Origin: Algoriphagus sp.
GTDB lineage: Bacteria; Bacteroidota; Bacteroidia; Cytophagales; Cyclobacteriaceae
Reading direction: 5' to 3'
Length of the DNA: 64,000 nt
Assembly (NCBI GenBank): GCA_029945945.1
Contig: JAQSDM010000013.1
Coordinates: 353,223-417,222 of the forward strand
A model generated the notes under the pieces. It had not been told where the DNA came from. It saw nothing but the letters and a program-made list of their open reading frames with translations, and searched no databases. Positions 40,767 through 49,942 of this stretch are shown in pieces. Position 1 is the stretch's first letter, and each line of letters starts with the position of its first letter. A program made the position numbers and the translations under genes.

Positions 40767-42680
40767 TCACTCCGCTTGAAATGACGTATTCCATAAGGTA
40801 TGGTGAGCCTGACCTGACGGATCATCTTTTCTTTGATAAGTATGAGCTCCAAAATAGTCACGCTGCGCCTGAATGACCGATGCACTTGACTCAGCTGTGA
40901 TCCGACCAAGGAGGTAATTGATTCCTGCGCTCATTACCGGAAGTGCAAATCCATGGGTCAATCCCAATCCGACTAAAGCGGCCAAATCACCTCTTTTTTG
41001 AATCACTTGCTCTTTCACTCCGGCTATTTCGAAGAAGGATTGATCATCCGAATAGTTTGCAGAAATTCTTTCCATCAAACCTGACCGAATGATACAGCCA
41101 TTCGTCCAGATGCGGGCGATTTCACTAAAATTCAATTCCCAACCCTGAGCATCTGAGACGGTTTTCATTAGCCGGAAACCAACTTCGTGATTTATAATTC
41201 TTGCCAGACTGTAGGCAGATTTGATCTTTGGTAACCAGGCCTCCACGCTTTCATTTACCAGGGCAAATTCATGCTGGAAGGTTTTAGAAAGAGCAACTCT
41301 CATCGCTTTTTCACCGGAAACTCCTCGGGCATTGACAGCTTCTGCAAGCGGACTGTATGGAATCCCATATTCCAATGCGGTATTAAGAGACCACGCTCCG
41401 GTTCCTTTTTGTCCGGCCTGATCAAGAATTTTATCCAGCAGCAATTCTCCGTTTTCTTTGAATAGCAGCAAATCCGCAGTGATCTCAAGCAGGAAGCTTT
41501 TCTGATCGTCCTTTCCCCAATCGGATAAGATCCCGGAAACCTGCTCGGCAGTACATCCAAACCCGAATCTCAGAAAATGAACCAGTTCAGCCAACACTTG
41601 CATCTCTCCATACTCGATGCTATTGTGCACCATTTTGATGAAATGACCAGAACCCCCCGGACCCACATAAGTCACACAAGGTTTTCCGTTTTGATCTTTG
41701 GCAGAAATGCGTCCGAGAAAATCTTCCACGAGCGCATATCCTTCCGGGTCTCCGCCCGGCATTATTGAAGGTCCCTTTCTCGCCCCTTTCTCTCCTCCGG
41801 AAACTCCCATCGGAAGGAAATGCAAGCCGGCTTCTTTCATCCGTGAAACTCGTCTTTCGGAATCTTTGTAAAATGAATTCCCTCCGTCAATCACCAAATC
41901 TCCTGGTTCGAGCAAAGGAATCAAAGTATCTAATTGTGCATCAATCGCGGCACCCGCGGGAATCATTAGCAAGATTTTGCGGGGAACCTGGAGTGATTCG
42001 ATGTAATTTTCGATATCCTCGAAAGCTCTCAGATTGGCAAAATCAAGATTGTCCTCCATCACTTTTTGAGCAACAGCCTCTTCTTTTCCCGCTACATATC
42101 GATTGTAAAGAGAAACGGGAACGCCTTTTTCAGCCAGATTTAACGCCAGACTTTTTCCCATCACACCCATCCCCATGACCCCAATTGCCATTTTCATCGG
42201 ATTTCGAATGAGATATTCTAAGGCAATTTCCAGCATTTCTTCAGGAGTCTGATCGATGCTAAGTTTCAATCCATAATCCGGTTCCTCCCAAGTCGCAAAT
42301 TGCGAGTCAAGCATACCGGCTTTCATGTAATGATTTTTGCGGGCCAGCATTCTGTTCCAAATAAGGTCTCGCTCGCCCTTGAGATGTATCCAGCGAAGAT
42401 TTTCACTTACATTCAGTTTTTGTCGATAAGCTTCTTTCAATCCTGAACAAGCCAAAACTGCTCCTCCGGTCCTTTCGGAATCTGTAAGTTTATCTGCCAA
42501 AGTCTGAAGCCAGGGCACACGATCAAGATCGTCCAAAGGATGACCCTGGCTCATTTTATCAATGTTTTCGGCTGGATGGAAATGATCTCCATCAAAAAAA
42601 GGAAGGTGTAATTTTTCGGCTAAAAGGTTTCCAATAGTGGTTTTTCCTGTGCCTGAAACACCGGTTACAATTACTAGCAT
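40767..42680 (-). CDS. Fused gluconokinase / 6-phosphogluconate dehydrogenase
   Basis: The 637-residue protein is one continuous frame with two enzymes. Residues 1-160 are a GntK-type gluconokinase (P-loop GVSGTGKTT at 7-15, FDGDHFHPAENIDKMSQGHPLDDLDR). Residues 162-637 are a full 6-phosphogluconate dehydrogenase (NADP motif GVMGMGVMG at 167-175, IDGGNSFYKDS, MGVSGGEKGARKGPSIMPGG, catalytic Lys/Asn in FIKMVHNSIEYGE). Together they turn gluconate into 6-phosphogluconate and then into ribulose-5-phosphate with CO2 and NADPH. The joint is about two residues, with the internal Met163 of the second domain still present. The adjacent epimerase and amidohydrolase fit sugar metabolism. Confidence 0.93.
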   Translation of the reverse strand: MLVIVTGVSGTGKTTIGNLLAEKLHLPFFDGDHFHPAENIDKMSQGHPLDDLDRVPWLQTLADKLTDSERTGGAVLACSGLKEAYRQKLNVSENLRWIHLKGERDLIWNRMLARKNHYMKAGMLDSQFATWEEPDYGLKLSIDQTPEEMLEIALEYLIRNPMKMAIGVMGMGVMGKSLALNLAEKGVPVSLYNRYVAGKEEAVAQKVMEDNLDFANLRAFEDIENYIESLQVPRKILLMIPAGAAIDAQLDTLIPLLEPGDLVIDGGNSFYKDSERRVSRMKEAGLHFLPMGVSGGEKGARKGPSIMPGGDPEGYALVEDFLGRISAKDQNGKPCVTYVGPGGSGHFIKMVHNSIEYGEMQVLAELVHFLRFGFGCTAEQVSGILSDWGKDDQKSFLLEITADLLLFKENGELLLDKILDQAGQKGTGAWSLNTALEYGIPYSPLAEAVNARGVSGEKAMRVALSKTFQHEFALVNESVEAWLPKIKSAYSLARIINHEVGFRLMKTVSDAQGWELNFSEIARIWTNGCIIRSGLMERISANYSDDQSFFEIAGVKEQVIQKRGDLAALVGLGLTHGFALPVMSAGINYLLGRITAESSASVIQAQRDYFGAHTYQRKDDPSGQAHHTLWNTSFQAE

Positions 42681-42852
42681 GCTGAAAGTTAAGGAAAAAT
42701 TTCAGCAGGTAGATTTGGGAGTTTTACAAAAGGAAAATTGAATTTTTGAGTCAACAGGAGTCCTGGAGAAGAAAGAATTTTTCTTTTTTCCATCTCTTCT
42801 AAATTTTGAGCAAACCAAACCAGCCCGAAAATCCTTAATTTCCTTTTCTAAA

Positions 42853-44310
42853 ATGATGGACCCAACCTCACCTCATATTTCTGATCAATTTTACTCCAAG
42901 CGGGTAAAGGACCTCCATGTTCGGCATTTGAGGATAGCATCTCCGGAAACCCCGGTTTTTGAATGCGCCAAACGCATGGCTCGGGAACAGGTAAGTTGTC
43001 TGTTCATTGGTCTGTCCGATCAGGAGATTTTGGGCTATATCACAGATATCACGCTTCGCGACCGATTGCTTGCCCGACAGCTTTCCCCTCAAATCCCGGT
43101 TTCTGAAATCATGGAATTTGACATGGTTTCAATTCATCCGGAAGCATTTTTGGTGGAAGCATTGTTGCTAATGTTCCGAACCAAATCAAGATACCTTCTG
43201 GTGAAAAATCAGGCAGGATACCTGGGATGGATCAGCAGGACCAAGATCCTGACCGAGCAAAGTCAGGGGCCGTTCATGTTTATCCAGTCGGTAAAAGAAG
43301 CCCGTCAATTTCCGGAATTGAAAGATAAATGGACCCGAATGCCGGAGATTATTCATCTTCTGATCAGCCGCGGGATGAAAGCGGGAATTGTCAACCAAAT
43401 TATCACCACCGTAGCCGACACGATTACCCAACGAGTGATCGAGCGGGTTTTCAAGGATATCGGTCCAGCTCCTGCGAAATTTGTCTTCTTCGTAATGGGC
43501 AGTGAAGGCCGCGGCGAACTCACTCTGAAAACCGATCAGGACAACGCCATCATCTACGAAGACAAGGCAAATGAGCATCGTGAGGCTGTAAGGGAATATT
43601 TTCTGGACTTTGCGACCCGTGTTTCTACTGCTTTAAATGATATCGGGATTGTCTTTTGCGAGGGAGAATTAATGGCGATGAATCCAAAGTGGACGCACTC
43701 CCTCTCTCACTGGAAGCGGAATTATGAAACCTGGATTCAGCATGCCTCGCAGGAAACCGTAATGAATTATGCTACCTTTTTCGACTGCAGGGCCATTTAT
43801 GGGGAAACGAATTTACTGGACGAGTTGAAGGAGTTTATGGATCTCCAGTTGCTATCCGCCCCAGAGCGATTTTATGTCAACCTGGGCCATAACGCTCTTC
43901 AATACGAACCTCCACTAACTTTTTTCAGGAAAATACGAACCGAAAAAATCGATGGTGAGAAGCACATCAACCTCAAACAAACAATGCGGACCATCGTGGA
44001 TTTGGCTCGTGTTTATGCATTGAAATACCGCATTTTTGAAACAAATACACAGCGTAGAATCTTTTCACTCGCTGACAAAGGGATTTTTTCCACCAAAGAG
44101 GCACAAGAACTTACTCAGGCTTTTGATTATCTGATGGCACTCCGATTGGAGAATCAGGCTCAATTAATCCTGGAGAAAGGAAAAAAGCCAAAAAATTTCC
44201 TGCCCATCGGCCAGCTTACCAAAGTTCAATCTGTGACTTTAATAGAGATTTTTAAAGTGATCCAGGATTTCCAGGCCAGGATAAAAATCGCCTTCACCAG
44301 AAGTTTGTAA
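42853..44310 (+). CDS. CBS-pair DUF294 nucleotidyltransferase-like protein
   Basis: The 485-residue protein has two CBS repeats (about 20-135), a DUF294 nucleotidyltransferase-like domain (about 160-300, GSEGRGELTLKTDQDNAIIYED at about 215-236 with acidic active-site residues), and a DUF294_C helical domain (about 330-480). There is no cyclic-nucleotide domain in front, which many relatives have. The motif with paired acidic residues belongs to the GlnD/KNTase superfamily; the substrate is not known and the CBS pair suggests control by adenine nucleotides. Monocistronic, 172 bp downstream of the divergent GntK-Gnd start. Confidence 0.88.
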   Translation: MMDPTSPHISDQFYSKRVKDLHVRHLRIASPETPVFECAKRMAREQVSCLFIGLSDQEILGYITDITLRDRLLARQLSPQIPVSEIMEFDMVSIHPEAFLVEALLLMFRTKSRYLLVKNQAGYLGWISRTKILTEQSQGPFMFIQSVKEARQFPELKDKWTRMPEIIHLLISRGMKAGIVNQIITTVADTITQRVIERVFKDIGPAPAKFVFFVMGSEGRGELTLKTDQDNAIIYEDKANEHREAVREYFLDFATRVSTALNDIGIVFCEGELMAMNPKWTHSLSHWKRNYETWIQHASQETVMNYATFFDCRAIYGETNLLDELKEFMDLQLLSAPERFYVNLGHNALQYEPPLTFFRKIRTEKIDGEKHINLKQTMRTIVDLARVYALKYRIFETNTQRRIFSLADKGIFSTKEAQELTQAFDYLMALRLENQAQLILEKGKKPKNFLPIGQLTKVQSVTLIEIFKVIQDFQARIKIAFTRSL

Positions 44311-44671
44311 TCAATTGAATTGAAATAACAAGGTTTGATTTACTCCCAAAACCAGGTTGGTTCGATTAGCCGATTAATTCAAATCTACTCATTAATTCTC
44401 TCCCGGCAGGTAAATGCATTTAACTTATAAAAAAAGAAATAGGCTTAATACTTTTATGAATTTTTTATAAAAGTTCACAATAATCAAAAACTTTTTTTAA
44501 ATTTGTCTTGAAGAAGGACTACTCATAAAGTCTTCATAATTCAGAATTATATTTCGAATTATCAGAAGCCATTTCTTTTAAAGAGCAAAAGAAATAGATT
44601 GAATAAGTAAGATTCTTTGAGACTTAACCGATTGATAATTTATCCCAACAAAACCTAACCTGTCCCACGGT
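44311..44671 (+). promoter_or_regulatory. 361-bp leader region before the NagB fusion, with promoter box
   Basis: There is no ORF. TAAATTTG at 44498-44505 fits the Bacteroidota -7 consensus exactly and would give a long 5' leader of about 160 nt. The leader contains two hairpin candidates: ATAATTC/GAATTAT words near 44536-44562 and the perfect ATTTCTTTT/AAAAGAAAT stem at 44571-44595. It could respond to an amino-sugar signal, but I recognise no known riboswitch. Confidence 0.55.
44571..44595 (+). other. Hairpin in the NagB leader
   Basis: ATTTCTTTT (44571-44579) and AAAAGAAAT (44587-44595) form a perfect 9-bp stem with a 7-base loop (AAAGAGC) about 75 bp before the start codon. AT-rich, so of limited stability. 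Confidence 0.5.
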
Positions 44672-46999
44672 ATGTTAAGCAAGTATCCACTTTCAGAAGT
44701 AGAAAAAAGTTTCCTGAAGGAGTCCGGGGTTGAAAAAATCAGCACCTTGATCCCTTATCTTTTGGTTGACAATTTTCCCAAGCTAGGGCTGCTCACAGCA
44801 TGCCGATTTTTAGAATGGGCAGCTGCAAATCCGCAAGGCGTCATCAGTTTGCCAACCGGAAAAACTCCTGAGTTTTTCATCAAATGGACTCAATACCTGC
44901 TGGAAAACTGGGATAGCAAAAAAGGCAAGGAAGTACGTGAGAAATATGGACTTGGGGACACAAAAAAGCCTGTTTTAAAAGATCTGACCTTTGTGCAGAT
45001 TGATGAATTCTACCCGATTTCCTCCAAGCAGCAAAATAGCTTTTACGATTACGTCAATAAATTTTACATTCAAGGGTTTGGGCTTTCCAAGGAAAAAGCC
45101 ATTCTCATCAATTCCGATGACATTCCTTTAGCTTATGGTCTTCATTTCAGCCAGGTTTTCCCTGATCTCAAGGTTGATTTAAGCTTGAGGTTCAGAGATC
45201 CTAAGACAGAGCTTGAGAAAATCCAGCAGCAATCGATCTATATGATAGACCAATGGTGCGGCGAGTATGAGCAAAGAATCAGAGACGCAGGCGGTATTGG
45301 TTTCTTCTTGGGGGGTATCGGTCCGGATGGTCACATCGCTTTCAACACCCGAGGATCACATATTTTTTCTGTTACCCGATTGACGGAAACCAACTTTGAA
45401 ACTCAGGCGGTAGCGGCCGGTGATTTGGGTGGAATTGAAATTTCTTCAAACAGATTGGTAATCACCATCGGCTTGGATACCATCGTTTACAATCCTGAAG
45501 CTGTCGGAATCATTATTGCAGCAGGAGAAGCGAAGGCAGGAATCGTAAAAGATTCTCTTGAAACCAAACTGAATAACGTCTATCCTGCAACTGTCCTTCA
45601 GAAACTGAAAAATGGTCGTTTTTACCTGACCAAAGGAGCATCGGTTAAGTTGACAGATTCCATGGATTCTTACTATCAGAAAGGTGAATGGACCTGGGAA
45701 AAGACAGAAAGATCAGTCATTGATCTTTGCAGAAAAATAAAAAAATACGGTCATCGAATAAAAATCGAGGATTTGAAAGCTGACCGATACACCCGATTGA
45801 TTCCGGGTCTTTCCGAAGACACAGTAAATCAGGTAATGAAAAGTATCGAGGCTAAGCTTTCGAAAGGACTGGAACAGGAGCATGATCAGGTGTTATTGCA
45901 TACCGGGCCGCACCATGATGATATTTCGTTGGGTATCCTGCCTCATATCACCAATCAGCTTCACGAGCCATCCAACGAAGCTCATTTCTCGGTACTCACT
46001 TCCGGATTTACAGCAGTTACCAACTCGTTTGTAATCGATACGCTTCAGCACACCAAAAAACTTCTGGATGAAGGCAAGATTCAAATGGTGAATTTTGAAG
46101 ATTTCTTCCAGGTGGGTTACAGTCTGAAAACCGACAAAGACGTCTATCACTTCCTGACAAATGTTGCTTCAGAAGATGCCGATGCGCGTAAGCGCGGACT
46201 TTGCCACCGGGTTGTCAGAGCATTGGTGATCGTATACCAGGTAAAAAACAAGACTCAACTCCGAGAGACAATCAACGAGGTGATCAGCATTCTGAAAAAC
46301 AGCTACGACGGAGAGAAAAACCCGGCGAAGATTCAAAAGTTGAAAGGAATGATCCGGGAATTCGAGGAAGAATTGGTTTGGGCACATTTCGGAGTTCAGG
46401 TGAAAAATGTCCACCATTTAAGATTGGGATTCTATACCGGCGATATTTTCACCGAACAGCCTGATAAAACCCGTGACGTGGAACCGATCGTGGAAATGTT
46501 CAGAAAAGTGAACCCAACCAAGATTAGCTTGACACTTGATCCGGAAGGCTCGGGCCCAGACACCCACTACAAAGTGCTTCAGGCAACAGCAGAGGCAGTA
46601 AAACAGTGGAGTAAAGAGAAAGATTTGAGCGAATTGAGAATCATTGGTTACAGAAACGTTTGGTTCAAATTTGAACCTCATGAGGCCAATGTCATAGTTC
46701 CGGTTTCATTGGGTGATATGTCAGTGATGGAAGATTCTTTCAGCAACTGCTACCTCAGTCAGGTTAATGCTTCTTTCCCAAGCTACTCCCATAACGGTAA
46801 ATTCAGTACCGTTGCCAAGAGAACTTGGGTTGGCCAGTTGGATGATATTCAGCTTTTGCTGGGCAAAAACTACTTCTACCTCCATGAGCGTGCAAAAGTA
46901 AGATCAAGCCATGGATTGATTTTCTTCAGAGACATGAATGTCGAAGAATTCCTGGCTACTGCCCGTGAACTTGAAAAATCAATCGAAGGAATGCTCTAA
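44672..46999 (+). CDS. nagB: Glucosamine-6-phosphate deaminase (NagB) fused to PIG-L deacetylase-like domain
   Basis: The 775-residue protein has an N-terminal NagB-like domain (about 25-350): sugar-phosphate loop SLPTGKTP (59-66), D111-E112 in VQIDEFYP, and GGIGPDGHIAFN with H221. It turns glucosamine-6-phosphate into fructose-6-phosphate and ammonia. The C-terminal part (about 400-775) is PIG-L/LmbE-like, with the zinc motif HHDD at 414-417 (PHHDD replaces the usual PHxDD). PIG-L enzymes remove N-acetyl from amino sugars, so the fusion could combine deacetylation and deamination. Known in Bacteroidota. The ROK kinase gene follows at 97 bp. Confidence 0.9.
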   Translation: MLSKYPLSEVEKSFLKESGVEKISTLIPYLLVDNFPKLGLLTACRFLEWAAANPQGVISLPTGKTPEFFIKWTQYLLENWDSKKGKEVREKYGLGDTKKPVLKDLTFVQIDEFYPISSKQQNSFYDYVNKFYIQGFGLSKEKAILINSDDIPLAYGLHFSQVFPDLKVDLSLRFRDPKTELEKIQQQSIYMIDQWCGEYEQRIRDAGGIGFFLGGIGPDGHIAFNTRGSHIFSVTRLTETNFETQAVAAGDLGGIEISSNRLVITIGLDTIVYNPEAVGIIIAAGEAKAGIVKDSLETKLNNVYPATVLQKLKNGRFYLTKGASVKLTDSMDSYYQKGEWTWEKTERSVIDLCRKIKKYGHRIKIEDLKADRYTRLIPGLSEDTVNQVMKSIEAKLSKGLEQEHDQVLLHTGPHHDDISLGILPHITNQLHEPSNEAHFSVLTSGFTAVTNSFVIDTLQHTKKLLDEGKIQMVNFEDFFQVGYSLKTDKDVYHFLTNVASEDADARKRGLCHRVVRALVIVYQVKNKTQLRETINEVISILKNSYDGEKNPAKIQKLKGMIREFEEELVWAHFGVQVKNVHHLRLGFYTGDIFTEQPDKTRDVEPIVEMFRKVNPTKISLTLDPEGSGPDTHYKVLQATAEAVKQWSKEKDLSELRIIGYRNVWFKFEPHEANVIVPVSLGDMSVMEDSFSNCYLSQVNASFPSYSHNGKFSTVAKRTWVGQLDDIQLLLGKNYFYLHERAKVRSSHGLIFFRDMNVEEFLATARELEKSIEGML

Positions 47000-47028
47000 A
47001 AGCAGTACACTTCAATTGACAAAATACA

Positions 47029-47054
47029 GGAGTTGTCTGGAAACAGGCAACTCC
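47029..47054 (+). other. Perfect 11-bp hairpin with GAAA loop between nagB and ROK genes
   Basis: GGAGTTGTCTG, GAAA, CAGGCAACTCC: an 11-bp stem (one G-T pair) closed by a GNRA-type tetraloop. There is no T run after it, so it is not a simple terminator; it may protect the nagB mRNA end or tune expression of the ROK gene. Confidence 0.65.
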
Positions 47055-47095
47055 AACTTAGTTTAAACCAATTAACCTAAAGTAAACCGAAGCGA

Positions 47096-47956
47096 ATGGA
47101 AAAGGCCATTTTGGGATTAGATATCGGAGGCACCGGGATCAAAGGCGGTGTGCTGATCAAAGGACACTTAGAGGATATCCGTTCGATTGCTACCCCTGCC
47201 GAAGAAAGTCAGGAGTTTATACTGGAAACCATCGCGTCATTCATCGAATCATACCAGCATCATGATTTTGCGGGGATTGGAATCGGCATTCCCGGGCTGG
47301 TGAATGTGGAAAAAGGCATCATCATAGGCCTTACCAATATTCCTGCATTCCAGCATGTAGAGCTTAAGAAATTTCTCACAGAGCGCTTTTCAAAGCCTGT
47401 TTTCATAAACAATGACGCTAATTGTTTTGCACTAGGAGTGCACAAATACGGAGTCGGAAAGAAGTTTAAAAACCTGGTTGGAATTACTTTGGGAACAGGA
47501 GTTGGCGGAGGAATCGTCATCAACGGACAGCTTTATAGCGGAGTAAACTCAGCTGCAGGCGAATGGTGTAATGCTTCCTACCTTGACAATAATTACGAGC
47601 ATTATTGCAGTGGTAAGTTTTTTCAAACCTATTACAATAGCCGTCCAAAGGCATTAGCTAAACAAGCATTGGCAGGAGATCCGATCGCCATGCAAGCTTT
47701 CGAAGAATATGGTCATCACCTGGGAGAATTGATGAAAACCATAATGTATGCGCTGGCACCCGAAGCGATAGTATTGGGTGGATCAATTCGCAAAACCTAT
47801 CCTCTGTTTAAGAAATCACTTCATCAAACCCTCTCAACTTTTGCTTACCCCACGGTGCTGGATAATCTCCAGATCTTACTCTCCGAACTGGATGAAACCG
47901 CCATTCACGGCGCAGTAGCCTTGGTAGATGTGGAACGAGAAGTTGTAAATAATTAA
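47096..47956 (+). CDS. ROK family sugar kinase
   Basis: The 286-residue protein has the ROK ATP-binding start LGLDIGGTGIKGGVL (5-19), GIGIGIPGLVN (substrate-side loop), FINNDANCFALG with catalytic Asp and LGTGVGGGIVING. The classical zinc motif CxCGxxGCxE is absent: the equivalent region reads NNYEHYCSGKFF, so the fold is stabilised otherwise. It phosphorylates glucose, GlcNAc or a related hexose. The position after nagB suggests GlcNAc/GlcN kinase work in amino-sugar salvage (inference). Confidence 0.87.
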   Translation: MEKAILGLDIGGTGIKGGVLIKGHLEDIRSIATPAEESQEFILETIASFIESYQHHDFAGIGIGIPGLVNVEKGIIIGLTNIPAFQHVELKKFLTERFSKPVFINNDANCFALGVHKYGVGKKFKNLVGITLGTGVGGGIVINGQLYSGVNSAAGEWCNASYLDNNYEHYCSGKFFQTYYNSRPKALAKQALAGDPIAMQAFEEYGHHLGELMKTIMYALAPEAIVLGGSIRKTYPLFKKSLHQTLSTFAYPTVLDNLQILLSELDETAIHGAVALVDVEREVVNN

Positions 47957-47986
47957 GAATAAATAGTTGGTTTAGAAAATTGAAAA

Positions 47987-48013
47987 TGCAGCTCTGATTG
48001 GGCTGTTTTTTTT
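47987..48013 (+). terminator. Rho-independent terminator after the ROK gene
   Basis: CAGCTC and GGGCTG pair (one G-T) around TGATT, followed by a T8 run (48006-48013). Confidence 0.75.
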
Positions 48014-48085
48014 GTCCCTATTCAAATTCAAACCTCAGGGAGTTCTCATCGATTTCCTTTATTTTTCTTGCTCAATACAAAAACG

Positions 48086-49039
48086 ATGGAATCAAATCAT
48101 CTTCTGAAAGTTGGACTGGCACAGATCGCTCCGGTTTGGCTGAACAAATCTGAGACAATCGAAAAGGCGAAAAAATCGATCATCGATGCTGCAGAGAAAG
48201 GCTGCGAAATGATCGTCTTTGGAGAAGGGCTGATTCCGGGATATCCCTGGTGGCTTTCGATTACTAACTCAGCAGCCTGGGACAATCAAATTCAGAAAGA
48301 AATCCACGCGTATTATGCCCGAAATGCCGTCCAGATTGAGGCGGGAGATTTAAAAGAAATCCAGGATTTGGCCAAAAAACATACCATTGCTATCTACCTG
48401 GGCATCATCGAGCGCCCTCAGGATCGCGGTGGCCATAGTTTGTATTGCACGTTGGTTTACATTTCCCAAACTGGAGAAATCAAATCCGCCCATCGAAAAC
48501 TTCAGCCCACCTACGATGAACGACTCACCTGGTCACCGGGAGATGGAAATGGTCTTCAGGTTCATCCGTTGAAAGCTTTCACAGCCGGCGGGTTGAACTG
48601 CTGGGAAAACTGGATGCCGCTGGCACGGACTGCTTTGTATGGATTGGGAGAAAACTTGCACATCACAGTTTGGCCCGGATCGGTGAGAAATACGGAAAAT
48701 ATCACCAGAATGATTGCTCAGGAATCGAGGTCATTTGTGATTTCTGTTTCCAGCCTGATGCGAAAATCAGATTTTCCAGCGGACACACCGCATTTAGATT
48801 TGATACTTGCAGCTTGTCCCGATGTTTTAGCAGATGGAGGTTCTTGCATCGCCGGACCAGACGGAAAATGGATTCTCAAACCGGTTGCCAACACCGAAGG
48901 ATTGCTGATTCAGACGATTGATTTTAACAGGGTACTGGAAGAGCGTCAGAACTTTGATCCGGTAGGACATTATTCCCGGCCGGATGTTTTGCAATTAACC
49001 GTGAACAGGGAACGGCAGGCAAGTGTGCGATTTGAATGA
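48086..49039 (+). CDS. Carbon-nitrogen hydrolase, nitrilase-like
   Basis: The 317-residue protein starts at ATG 48086; an in-frame TTG at 48068 is less likely. It has the complete catalytic triad of the nitrilase superfamily: E47 in VFGEGLIPGYPWW, K138 in AHRKLQPTYDER and C172 in LNCWENWMPL. The PTYDER and CWENWMPL blocks are those of true nitrilases (branch 1) rather than amidases, so it should hydrolyse nitriles to carboxylic acids and ammonia. No aldoxime dehydratase or nitrile hydratase is nearby. Single gene. Confidence 0.9.
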   Translation: MESNHLLKVGLAQIAPVWLNKSETIEKAKKSIIDAAEKGCEMIVFGEGLIPGYPWWLSITNSAAWDNQIQKEIHAYYARNAVQIEAGDLKEIQDLAKKHTIAIYLGIIERPQDRGGHSLYCTLVYISQTGEIKSAHRKLQPTYDERLTWSPGDGNGLQVHPLKAFTAGGLNCWENWMPLARTALYGLGENLHITVWPGSVRNTENITRMIAQESRSFVISVSSLMRKSDFPADTPHLDLILAACPDVLADGGSCIAGPDGKWILKPVANTEGLLIQTIDFNRVLEERQNFDPVGHYSRPDVLQLTVNRERQASVRFE

Positions 49040-49189
49040 GTCTGGCTTTCGGGCTTTGGATTCGGAAAGTTAAAAATCCAGAACCAATATCCCCAATTCA
49101 GACTTATCCGTTGAAAACAGTCAATTTCAGGGTATGTTGGATAGACCTGATATTTTCCACAAATTCAGGACTCAATCCCCTTTTCAGTT

Positions 49190-49804
49190 ATGAATAAATT
49201 TGGTTTCGGCTTTATCATCGCATTGGTATTGATTTCCGGTGTTTGGTTTTTCTACCAATCCCACCAGGAGCGTGAAGAGCTCAAGGCAAGTTCGGAACTC
49301 ATCCAAAAGCAAGTCCTGCAAGTAGGTAAACTAATCGTAACCGAAGGATACTATTCCAAAGTATTCACCTTCAAAAACTCTCAAAACTTATTTTTGAATC
49401 TGATGACCTCTGACAAAAAGGCCTTGGTTATTGTCAATGCCAAGGCAACTGTGGAGTATGACCTCCGACAATTGGAATTTGAAATCGACGAGAAAAACAA
49501 AAACCTCATCCTGAAAAAAATCCCCGATCCAATCCTCAACATTTACCCGGAAATCGAATACTACGATGTGACGCAGGATTATTTCAACTCTTTTGATGCC
49601 AAGGATTATAACAAAATCAAAAACTCGGTCACTGCCCAGATTAGAAGTCAGATAGAGAAGTCGGATCTGATGGAAAATTCCAGGGAAAGACTGATGGTGG
49701 AACTGACCAACTTCTATGTCCTTACCAGTTCAATGGGCTGGACATTGATGTACGAAGAGCAGATTATTGAGAATCCGGAGCAGCTTGAGCTCATCAAAAA
49801 ATAG
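49190..49804 (+). CDS. DUF4230 domain protein
   Basis: The 204-residue protein has an N-terminal membrane anchor or signal (about 4-22) and a DUF4230 domain: LIVTEGYYSKVFTF, KALVIVNAKATVEYDLRQLEF, and LMVELTNFYVLTSSMGWTL near the end. DUF4230 proteins are of unknown function, widespread in Bacteroidota and Firmicutes, and predicted to lie outside the cytoplasm on the membrane. Single gene, ended by the convergent terminator at 49861-49906. Confidence 0.85.
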   Translation: MNKFGFGFIIALVLISGVWFFYQSHQEREELKASSELIQKQVLQVGKLIVTEGYYSKVFTFKNSQNLFLNLMTSDKKALVIVNAKATVEYDLRQLEFEIDEKNKNLILKKIPDPILNIYPEIEYYDVTQDYFNSFDAKDYNKIKNSVTAQIRSQIEKSDLMENSRERLMVELTNFYVLTSSMGWTLMYEEQIIENPEQLELIKK

Positions 49805-49860
49805 GAACCTCCGGATTTTTTTCGGTAATTTTTATTCAAGGCTTTTCCAATCTCTTCTCA

Positions 49861-49906
49861 AAAAAAATCCCGCAGAACTCTCATCTTCTGAAAGCCCTGC
49901 GGGAAA
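49861..49906 (-). terminator. Terminator after the Gfo/Idh/MocA gene
   Basis: On the minus strand CCCGCAG (49903-49897) pairs with CTGCGGG (49875-49869) around an inner CTTTC/GAGAG-type stem, followed by ATTTTTTT. It also lies after the plus-strand DUF4230 gene and may serve both. Confidence 0.75.
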
Positions 49907-49942
49907 GTAAATCTTATATCCTACATCATAAATCTTAAATCC
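49907..49942. repeat. Intergenic word repeat (AAATCTTA type)
   Basis: Short array AAATCTTATATCCTACATCA followed by TAAATCTTAAATCCTTA. It shares ATCATAAATCT and ATCTTAAATCC with the gap at 381-454, so the same words occur at two distant places in the window. Confidence 0.5.

Noticed and set aside
44311..44497. Possible RNA gene or tRNA in the long gap before nagB
   Set aside because: No cloverleaf, no conserved tRNA boxes and no known riboswitch consensus could be found by eye.
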